64,000 nucleotides of DNA from Echinarachnius parma (Eukaryota; Echinodermata; Echinoidea; Clypeasteroida; Echinarachniidae), in assembly GCA_037951105.1 (NCBI GenBank), contig JBAMJV010005472.1, positions 186,001 through 250,000 of the forward strand, written 5' to 3'. Position numbers and translations under genes: made by a program. Below are positions 13,901 through 25,900 of the stretch, piece by piece. Below the pieces are notes generated by a model. It worked only from the letters and a program-made list of their open reading frames with translations. It was not told the DNA's origin and did no database searches. Numbering within the stretch: the stretch's first letter is position 1; each line of letters opens with the position of its first letter.

Positions 13901-16900
13901 TTGACTTTGTCTTAACTCTTTAGTCAACTAAAATAACTCACAATATATTTCTTATATGCTGCAAATTCTCCATCTGGGAAACTAATACCACTGCAAATGT
14001 CTTCTTTGGTTTGAATTTTAGTAGGTGAAATGTCTCCAAGATCAACGTCATCGTCTTCAGCCGATTCGGGAACTCGAATTTTGACATCCAGAAATTCACA
14101 CCATGGCAGTAAAAAGTATCCAATTCTCAGGCATGCCTTGTACGGGTTCACCCGTTTTAGGTATGGTAATTGTCCGGCAAATGGTACGAAGTTCACGTAG
14201 ATGAAATACCATGTTTGGACGGTAAGGAAAATGCACAAATACGCTGGTATATGTCCGAGAAGAAGTAGGACCTCCATGATGCGACTTGGTTGCAGGACTT
14301 GTCTTGTGTGGAAATTTAGCCGAGCTCGGTCTCAATTCGGCATCGGGGAGCCGCGCCTACCCGGCGTCTCAGCGTGCTGTAGCTATGCCTTTGCCGAGCT
14401 GTGTAGCTTAGCACCGGTTTACGTTATGCACCTGCGCTGCACCGCTGGCAACGAAATTTTAAAACGTTTTAATTTCCTTGAATTACTGAATTTTCTTCCA
14501 CAGTCGATATTTTAAGACACGATAGAAACATATGCTATGATTCTATCGTAAAAATTACAATGCTGATGTTGAATTTAACGGGAAAATCACATATTTCAGG
14601 AGCATTTGACGTAGACATCCACTGCACTCTCGATTCCCGTGCGGGAAGACTTGATTAACATGTGCGCATGCGCCATGTCCCACAAATTGAAGATCTAGTC
14701 TTCGTCATATACCCTTAAAGCATTATCGATCGGTCACTCTAAATTGTGGATAAAAGTTATTTATTAGACGTGAATAGCGATGCATTCATATTACTGTATA
14801 TAATATTTTGTGCAAAAGCAATCCCACTTTTTGCTTTTAATTGTGTTATCTAATTCTCAAATGAACCTGAGCTGAGTACATGCCTGTATCCAGAATTTAG
14901 AAACTCCCCTGCCCTGTCCCATCAAGCTCAGTCTAATAAGAATCTGATACAGTTCATTGATCAGTGACGGAAACCCCACATAAATAGGGTAATTTACTTA
15001 ATTTCTTTTCTGAAGCAAGGTGTGGCAAATAAGCGCCACTTCAACTGAGACTGTGTCTGGCTGGCCCCAATGACCAGGGGCCAGTATGAAGTTAGATTTC
15101 TATTATATAAAAGAGTGCTGATCAGTCTAGCCCATTGAAGTATATTTCAATGGTCTAGCCTGGTCCAAGAGCTCTGCTGGCTTTTTGCACACTAATCAGC
15201 CTAGGTTCGAACTATAAAGGCTGTATCTTGTGATGAGCGAGGTCACAGAAAAAATGATTAAAATGGCTTGATTGCCTCTGGCTCTGTAGTCATTGCAAGG
15301 CCAATAAACAGACCAACCAAACCAAGACGGTTATTCAATTTCTGACTTGGCTGTAAATATGAGCCCAGTGCAGTGAAGCGTAATGGAAAACATCGGATAA
15401 AGAGGGAATCTCTAAATGGCATGGACCCACCCACCCCTTACTATGACAGCAGTTACTGGGTAGTCCCTACAACACATTTTCCCCACCTAAAACTAATCAC
15501 TTTCATTCTTAATTTTCATCTTTATTATTTTCCTATTTTTTATTACACTCACAACTTCTTTTAAAGACCTTTCACAGCAGTAACAAATATGAGTGGCAGT
15601 TAATTGAAAACAAATTCATTCATCATAATTAGGTCAAAGTTACAGATCTGTCAATTGTGAATTCTGTCATCATTGATCATGTAGTATGCGGTTTGGTATC
15701 CCGTTTTACAGGTCTGATATCGAGACTACTCCTAACCTCGCGTGATATTTTACATTGATAGGGGATTGGTTGTAAATATTTTGAACCCGTATGCATGCAG
15801 GTACGATAGCATGATCAAGAGACTGAGTTCCAAGTCCAATTCAAGGGGTCTTTTTTTTTATCGGAGATTTCGAATTGCTTTCATGACTTGACAATGACAA
15901 TGACCCGCAAATCCGCAATGACATAGGCCTACAATGTCAAACATTGTTATTGTATACAAAGAAACTTGTATTTATAGCTTTTTAGAAGCCACAATTTCCA
16001 AGGTAAAACGAATAGCCCAGTCTAGCAAATTTGAGGGGGTGAGGGGCGGGGGGGGGGGGGGGGGGGGAACCTCTCGTGTAACCTCAAACAAATTGAAAAA
16101 TTGGCTTTTCCTTATCAGACAAGTTAATTAAAGTCCACCAAATCAAATATTGGAAATTGGTTTACTTTGCATAATATAAACAAATTAGCTTTGGTTACGA
16201 TAGAAATCTGCGATTGTCAATGTACATGTCCATATGATGGACTCTCAGTCTCAAGCTAGTGCTACTTTAGTAAATCTACAGGCTCCATCTGACGAGGGTT
16301 GCGACAATTGTGCTTTTTCATAGGCCTCAATGATAATATGTATAATTGTTTTATTTTCCGTTCTTGTATTAAGTTTACTGAATTTGGCCACATGCACAGA
16401 TCTGTTTTAGAAACTCCTTGAAGATCTTGGTTAATTGTTTTTTTTTCCTTCTGAACTTCAGATAATTTTTATGTTTTGAACTTTGTCTTTTTTATATTTA
16501 CTGTGGTATTTTTCTTGTTATCAAGAACACGGAGATTTCTCCCAATTATCACTTAATTATTACATTTCCTTCTAAATTGAATGACTTACACAAAATGTGC
16601 TATTTTGTCTGAACTAATTATAGAACTTCTTTCAAACACTATACATGTATAATGTACAACTCGGCATATTTATTGTATTATAGGAGCCATGATGTTTACT
16701 TAGTACACCTATTGACCCAGAACTAATGTTAAACAAAACTCAAATATATTTACAATTTAATAACATAATAAACGGTAACTGTATGGTGCCCCGTTTTCAC
16801 AAATGGCTCATTTAGTAAATGTTTTGACTCAGCACTTATTATTATCATAATTCTAATTTTAATTATAATTATTATTCTTGTTATGTTATTATTATCATTA

Positions 16901-19900
16901 TTATTATTATTATTATTACTCTTACTCCTGCTACTATTTTTATTATCATAATAATTCATAACCATATGCTGCTACTACTACTACTACTACGATTTCACTT
17001 CAAATAATAATACTTGAACTAATAATAACAACAAAAACAACAGAAAGATGATAATTTCCAGCAGCTAACTCGACTCTGATCTAGCTGTGACAACAATAAC
17101 ATCTTTTCTTCCTTTGGCAGCTAGCCAATGCTTTTAAAACTAATTTATAAGAAATGCGAAACAAAAGTACATTTTTAGATGAAAGGCATTTTCAATACAT
17201 TAGTCAATAAATAACTAAATGTTTTTTTTTAGTTTTTAAAAAATAAAATATGACTTCTTACTACCAACTGTTATCAATTTTCAAGTTAGTTTTCAAGTTT
17301 ATTGATCTCTCTTTCATAACACACATTACAGGACATCAATATCAAAGTTAACATAACACGGTGTTACAATAGAAAGATGAGGAGACCTTGGTAGAAAGCA
17401 ATGCTTGTAGAATCAAGGTCCCTCGTGAGTCATACACTTATCTCGAAAATACATGCATATTTGTACATGTAAAGGGTTAAATGAGCAAACTGTCTTGTTG
17501 AATAGGTAAGCCAGTCACGTCTCAGTGGAACATTCGCCGGTCAATATCAATGTCATTCGATCATGTCCTTATGAACTGTAAGGATGCAAATGTAAATTTT
17601 GATAATTAATAATTATGAACATTTATATAGTGCCACTACTAATATAAATATAAATATACTCTACTGCGCTTTATATTACTATTATTACCCATGGTCATCA
17701 GGTACAGTTCAAACCCACACAATGATATTGCGTGCTTTCCAAACCCCCTAGGGAGCATACTAGCCAATTACGGCGCAAAGGCTAATTAACACCCGACCAT
17801 GGTACCCATTCATACACCTGGGTAGAGAGCAGCAATTGTGGATTAATTGTCTTGCTGAATGACAAATGCAGTGGGCCTACACAGAGTACGAACTCGGGAT
17901 CTCACGATCGGAAAGCATGCGCTCTACCAATCTTGCGACACCATGTCCACAATGGTATAACAATATCATATCACACATGATACTACTGCTGATAAAACAC
18001 ACATTTATTGGTCATAGTTACAATGAATGAGAATTATGACAGACAGATCGCATACTGTAGTGTAATGTGTCAATCTAATCAACGTTCTATTAAAGCCTCT
18101 CAGAAAGTAACAATCATAGAACTCTTTTCTTTGGCTCAAACACAAATTATTCAATACAGCTTTAATTATCAATGTTTTCATGTTAATCATGATGAGACAA
18201 CAAAACAGCAAATAATTACATTGAAATAAAAATGTAGTTGGGGAATACTAAAGAGAATCAATAATATTTATTTTTCAGCTGTTGTTAGTCAAAACATCAA
18301 AGTGACTTTGACCAGAAACTAAACCATTTCTATCACGCTGCACTTGAGTCAACAAAGAAACTTCAACAAGATTTCCAATGCTTTGTTTGTTCAGAATCCA
18401 TTCGTACAATACAAATAAGTAGAACTATAACGCTTTTAATAATTAATCTTCTCAAGATAAGTGTGCTGTTTAAGTAAATATATAATTAATAAATTCACTA
18501 TGTTTTTAAAGCTAATCAGCCTATAGATGTGTCAAGAAATTATCATACACTTGACCTTTACGCCATGGATGAATGATATGAAACGATGAGTGCAATCATA
18601 TTCAGATTAAGACTCCTTGTAATGTTGATATAGTGTAGGTTACCAATAGCTAAGATCAGGGGAAAAGGGGGGGGGGGGGGGTAAATGGGGCATTCACATA
18701 GTTGGATACTCAAGAAAATAGGGTCTATGTACAGTTGACCCTCATAATAGAGATCTCTGATACAACCCTAATTAGTCGTTCTCCACTGTTCTCCCAGAAG
18801 GAACTGCATCTTTTATTACCATGGTCATTGGATACACACACACACACACATACACACACACACACACACAATCATCCAGCACTTATTGTGCACTCTCTCC
18901 ACTCCCTGGGGAGCATTCCAGCCAACAAATGCTTTTTATAACAATGTTACTTTGACTGCATGTCCAAGCTCTTTCTTGTCCTTTTCTTGATGAGAACAAG
19001 ATACCCGATTATAACAAGGTCATTTTCATAGTCCAAAGGTCCTTGTTATAATCAGATTCCACTGAAAAATATCTTTACAAATCAGAACATAATATTTTAT
19101 GATTTTCGAGAACATTTTTTAATTGGATCATGTAACTCTAAGGTTGACATAATTAAAACAAAGCATTTTAAACATGTTTTTAAAAGGCTTACAAGTACGA
19201 GATGATCATAAAGTCCTCCAAGGGGCGAGAGCACGATCATGACCCAGGACCAGCCCTAGTTCCACTGATCTCTAGATATACTTTGGTAATCTGTTACGGT
19301 TGAATGAGTAAGGGAGGTATGTGCGCTCTGCTACGTTCTTCGATTCTTATGCTATTCTAGCATATTGACATCAATGAGTTTAAACCAATGATGCTAACAC
19401 TTACAAATAAGTACCATGGTAAAACCATGGTTTCCATGGTGGTAAAACAATGGAATCCATGGTAATACCATGGTACCCATATTTTGACCATGGTAGTACC
19501 ATGGCACCCATGGTATTATTGGGCCAGAATGTCACGGCCATTGATAGTGGTGTATTTCAATGGTCAAAGCTTGCTTCCTGGTCTTCGTCGGCTATACGTC
19601 CCTGTGGCTATTAATGGTCGTACCCACGAGGCACGCACACATAGCTGCAATTGCCATAGCTTTTGCAAGCAGCAGTTGAATGGTAGCGTTATTGCTAGAC
19701 TTATTTTTATTCAGAACATTTTATTGCTCAAATAGTTAATTTCAAAGCAGGCTTTGTCTGAATCTTAACATTAATAGCTACAGATATGACATAGGTAATA
19801 CAAGCGTATTTATTTTCTTGTTCAACTTGGTGGGGCGATTTCCAATATATGTTATTATATAAGCAAAATTTTGGGGCGTTCCCAGGCCCAAGTGGGCGGG

Positions 19901-22900
19901 GTTAGTATGGGTAATTTGCTCCTCATTTCATAATTTCCATGACAACAGGAATTATGATAGGAATAACCCGAATCCCTTAAGTCTTTTTTAAAGGGAAAGT
20001 TGAGTATTGGTCAAACTTAACTTTAGTAACCAAAACCTGCACCATTACGGTATAAAGTAATAGATATAACTTCACCATGCTCGAAAAGTATACACAATTA
20101 CAAACGACTAAGTAAAACCCCTGTTATCATTCAAAAAGAGCCGTTACAACTCAAGAGGGCGCTATCTTAACAAAATCATTGGTTTTAGCCTTTTTTCATA
20201 CAAAATTTTGCATATATTGTTTTTTTAAATAATGATTCAATAGAGATATCATCAATGACTTTTTAAAAACCTATTCAGATTTGTTTTCCAAGCAGTCTTT
20301 AAGCATTTTTTATTTTTTTCTTCTAAAAAGTCTAAATATCCCCCGGTGATTACCGGTGAAGAATCTTTTGAATAAAACTATACTTATAGATATTTCAGCC
20401 GTTTCTGAACCGATTTTGATAAAATAAAGTTTATTCTGTCATTAAAATTGTATGTTCTTTCAAATTTGACAGTTAGTTTTTCATTATCTCACAAAAAAAT
20501 ATCGGGGGGCACTTCGGGAAATACCAATACTCAACGGTACCTTTAAGTGTGACTGTGAGCAAGCTGTTGCTTTAGACTATAGCCTTGAGATAATCAAAGC
20601 CTAAAATGTGTCCTCGTGACATGTTTGCTGTCGATATAATATATAGGTGCAAACAAATTAGACGACAAAAGTATATCTTTTTAAAATTGAGAATTATCAA
20701 TTGTCTAGATTAATACCAACATACAGCGTATAAATTACACATGTATAATTAACTTTCTATTGTTTATAATAGAAATAAAAATGAAAATGATATCCATCGG
20801 AGAAATATTGATATTCAGTATCTTTCACACCCTGTATCCTTGACCTTGCAAATCTAACTGCGGTTGTTACAGTAATGCAAATATACTCCGCACAAAAAGA
20901 AACAGGACACTTATTTAAAGGGACTTATTAACATTTTTCAAATCCTCAAAATTCAATTGGATTTTTAGCGGTTCCCTGATTGTACCTTGTTGTATTCGAC
21001 TATTCGTATTAGCAATAAAAGCATGGGACAGGTTTCGGTTTGTCTATTTTCCCTTTCGTTAAAAAGAAAATAGATATCGCTACTTCTCTCTGTCAAAAGA
21101 GGAATACAGTTTGGATGGTAACTATTTTGATTTGGGAAGATTTTATTTGCACTATTTAGGAAAATAATCACTTCCGGCACCCAAAAAAGTATGATATTGA
21201 TAACTAAATACTTAATTATTCAACTAAATAGCTACCCCCTATCCCACAAAGTATGTATTTTCCGAAAGCTTAGAATCGACAGGTTATTTTAAGATACAAA
21301 TCTCAATTTTGATGAAAATAAAATCCAACACCCCACTGGGCCCCTTAAGACAAAATATCTCATATTTATTTATGATCAGATATGATATTGTATATCAAAT
21401 TAAAGATAAAATGACTCTCTTCAATATTGATGGCAGTATTGAAAATTGCTGTGGAGCCATGTTCAACAATAAATGAACATTTGTTGAACATGTAATCAAG
21501 GACAACCTCCTTGATGGATTTATTTTAAGTAGACAAATTGATGTGTGACCAGAGCAAATCCCTAGGGAATGCATAACGGTGACCTAAAGATGGCAGTATT
21601 GCAAATTGCTGTGGAGCCATGTTAAAGGGGTAGTTTAGTTTTGGTAAGGCTGAACTTAAGTAGCTAAAACCTGCACAGTAACATTATAAACTAATAGTTA
21701 TAACTCCACCATGCTCAAAAGGTATACAAAATTACAAACGACTAAGTAAAAAGCCTGTTATCCTTCAAAAAGAGCCATTCAAACACAAGAGGGCGCTTTT
21801 TTTAAAGGCATTGGTTTCAACCATTTTTCATACAAAATTATGCATGTGATGTTTTATTGATATAATGATTAAATAGCGAGATCATCAACAACTATTTAAA
21901 AAACGCTTTTGAAAATTTTTTAAAAAGTGCAAGCATTTTTTTTTTTATTTCTAAAAATCATCTAATTATTTGGGCCCCAAATAATTATAAGATCAGATAT
22001 ATTTATTGATATTTCAGCCGTTTCTGGGTCGATTTTGACCAAATAAAGTTTATTCTGCCATTAAAATTGCATGTTCTCTCAAATTCGACATTCAGTTTTT
22101 CATTACCTCACAAAAAAATTGTGATGTGCAGCGCCCTCTCTACCAAAACTAAACTACCCCTTTAAACATTAAATGAGCATGTAATCATTTAAAGTAGACA
22201 AATTGATGTGTTACTGGTGTAAATCCCTTGGGAATGCATAACTTTGACCCATAGATGGCAGTGTTCAGAGTCGAAAATCAGATGCTCAGGGGCCATCTTG
22301 CGCACGGTGCGTAATGCACACTGGCTCAATGTTTTACAGTGCGCAAAATCTAGTCTAGTTCAAAGTGGTGATCAGCGGTGTAGCACCTCCACGCTTGAAG
22401 ATCTTTAAAAGTTACTGCGTAGACATGTTCAACACTGAATGAGTGTGTCATCATTGAAAGTACACAAATTGACGTGTTATGCTACGTTTACACCATATTC
22501 CCAGCGGCCACGGCATTCACGTTTCAGGCCACCGTGGACAAAACGGGATGGACGTGAGACAACTAGGGGGGACGGAATGGGCAAATGTGACAGGCCGTGA
22601 TTGCCGTGGATGCCTGGCCAGATTTGTTTAAATGTCAAAAAATTTGCCACGACAGTCACGGTGCGGATAAGAAACCTAGTAGGCCATAGTAAAATGGGGT
22701 GAACGCAACAAAACGTGACAGTACCTAATAGGCCGTAAACAAACTTGGGAGGCGGTCCGTAGTGGGACGGGAAGCATGTGTATTCGCCGGCATCTCACGT
22801 CCTTTAAAGTTTTGTCACGGTTTGCGGCGTTTAGTGCGCATTTACAGTTGCTGCGCATTTTGTCCTGTTTTGCCAAGTTTTGTCACGGTTCTCACGGCAA

Positions 22901-25900
22901 ACTAGGGTGTATGGTAGCCGTTGCGTCGCGTTTAATCATGGCGCATCCCAGCGTGTGATGGTTTACGGGCCCGGCGCGTTGCGTTCTACTACGTTCTGAC
23001 ACGGCGCGCCCGGTCTGGGAGGGAGTATATAAAAGCCGGGCCTGGCAGGGGAGTTTCATTTGAATCTGAGCAATCGACGACACATTACTGCATCTACAAT
23101 ATGAAGAGAGAAGACCAAGCTTTGAAGAAAGATGGCCAAGCTATGCCTCCGAAGAAGGCAAGACGTACGAAGGCCCTTCGTCCTGCACCACCACCAGTAT
23201 AGGTGCAGGAGCAGCCTGAAGATCCTCGCCGATCACCGCCGCCAGATGAAGCGGAGCGTGCTGCTACTGCTGACCCGGTCCCTGAACTGGAACCTGAACC
23301 TGAGGCTGAGGAGGTTAAAGAAGACGCACCTGCTAGGAGGAGGGCAGCCGCCAAGGCGAGGAGAGGGATACTGAAAAACCCTTTGTAGTTGTGGTACAAG
23401 GAGCCTGTGTTGGGTGGCTTGCTAATGGCTCCCACCGCATGAGGCACATTCCACTTGCCTTCAAACTCCTGGGCAAGGGCTCTCCACTCATCGGGCGTCA
23501 CAGGAACGGCAAACACATCATCCTGTGGGCTTCCCCGATGGCCTTGCACACTTCTGGCACCATATGTCAGATGGCTGCTTTACTGCACCAGAACGCATAG
23601 GAGAGTGATGAGTAATATTGTCCCCTGTCATCCTGTGGCCAGATGTCTCAGAGTCACTGACAGCTTCAGTCCAGGTAGTAGGGCAGAGTGGAACTTTGTG
23701 TCTTGTCTCTCGATGGCTGGTGTTACTCTTTCCAGGATCTCGTCAAAGAGTTCTGGAGGCATCCTCAGATAGTTCTGGAAGGCGTTGACATCTTCGGTGC
23801 TGAGCTCTCTGGTGAAAAATGTTGAGTAGTGGCCCAGCTGCTGCATTCTGTCTTCGATAACCATTCGCGCACCCACATGGATCTTGGCCTTGGGCAAGTC
23901 CAAGCTATTTTGTAGGCATAACGCGTGGGACATCAGAGCGAAAAAGAGGGCTTACTCTTATAAGAAATATTGAAACTCCAATTTGTTTCATATTTTAGAT
24001 ACTTTGTAGCAAGTTTTATCACATACCAAAAAAAAAATTGAAATCCTCCATGCAATAATAATTTATGCGACTTTATGCTAGCATCACGCGTGGGACCAGA
24101 GAAAGTTGGTATTTTTTAACTTTGACTTTGAATGTGAATTCCTCTGAATTTATATACAATTTCAAAACATACTTGGTATGGTCTTAATGTGCATCTTGTG
24201 CTCTACCAATATATGAAATTTCATCATCTCAAAACTTTGGAATTTCATACAGGGTCGATTTGAAAAAAAATTGCATTGTCACGCGTGGGACATGTCACGC
24301 GTGGGACATTTTGCTGCCATGCGTTTTACATAGGCCCATCACCAAATGTGATCTTATTATAGATATTTCAATTATTTGAGCTTGAAAAATACTCATTTTT
24401 TGCATAAATGTTCTTTATGACATTTCTTAACAATATTTAAAAACGAAAGTTGCAAAACCTAATTTTTTCCTGATGTATTTCTTTGTTTTAGGAAATTCTT
24501 ATGTATTTCTTTGTTTTTCAACTTCCATTTTGACATCTTTTTTTTTATGAAATCAATTATTCAGCATTGTCAAACAGTTATTGGCCTAAAACTATTTATT
24601 TTCAGTGATTAAAATGAGAAAAAACACTATTTTCCATAGGATTTGTACATAAATCACAAAATCATGCAATTTCGGTAATGACTTCCAGTTCGAAAAAGTC
24701 ATGTGACTTTGTGAGCGTATACTTGTTCGTCATAAATTTGGTCTTAAAAGTTGCGGAAGACTTTAAAGAAAATACTTGTAAAGTTGCGGGCTAATATCTT
24801 TATGCATTGCGAAATTATCGCATATTTGCCAATTGGCCAAAACAAGATTTTTAAAAACCCATTGCTTTACTGTACAAATTGTCCCACGCGTTGCAAAATG
24901 TCCCACGCGTGACAAAATCTAATTGTAGAATTATGCTAAAATGGTAAATGTCATTAACTTTTGTTGCTATGTTATTGATGTCCCCCAAGGTAAATTAGAA
25001 CTTTGTAGAGTTTCAGAAAAATAAACCTCTCAATTAACGAGAAATCAAAACAATAACATGTCAAAATGTAACGCGTGGGACATGCTGATTTTGGAACGCG
25101 TCTAATTTGCATATTAAATGAGATAACAAGCTGAAAATCATAATCCAACTTCCTTCATGTAATGACTTCAGGTCAAGCCAATAATAAGTAAAGAATCATT
25201 ACAAGTATTTTAAATATGATTAGATTTGTCTTTAATTCAGATGTCCCACGCGTGATGCTCATTTAAATAGCATGCAAATATATTTGATTGTTACTTCTTA
25301 CTGGAGACACGTTTAAAATTTTAGTTTTCTAATTATTAAAATTTAATATCTTAGCTTTAAAAGGACATCAAGTTTCACTTGATTGGGTGAAGATGAAAAT
25401 TCACCCCCTTGGGATCAAATACCTTGGACTTGCCCCCTTCTCATTGTCCTTCTTCCTGCCTACTGCACTCTGGCCTTCCCTCTCTGCAACTACTGCTGGC
25501 CTTCTTCCTGCTGACGCAAAGAGTGGATGAATGCACCCAGCAAACATGCAAACACAAATTCTTCTTCATCTTGGGCATTTATGATGTTGTCTCATCGAAA
25601 TCCACAATGATTGCTATTGCTTGGGAGGCCTTCTGTATATACTGTGGGTACAAACGTGCTCCAAAGCTGCCTGGCGTCCATGTTTCATCCGTAGAAAGCC
25701 TTGACATAACGTGAAAAACGTGTCAGACCCCATCAGAGCGTGACGGGCTGGGAGGGAACATAGTAGCATCCGTGGTATACCCCGGGCTGAACCGTAGTGC
25801 GCCTTGGAGCCTCCAGGACTCAGTAGCCCCTTTCCCCCACGGCCCGTTACGGATACCGTGGTAGACCGTGAGAAACTTGGCAAGGCCTAACAAAACTTGA

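Noticed and set aside
14201-14515. 104-codon plus-strand frame over the internal PISD exon
   Set aside because: Antisense shadow of the alternative first exon and CpG block. No splice or domain support.
23921-25253. Su(H)/CSL or cell-cycle (MluI box) binding array
   Set aside because: The motif is close to, but not the same as, the CSL site (GTGGGAA), and the MluI-box role is from yeast. A repeat or transposase-binding origin is simpler.
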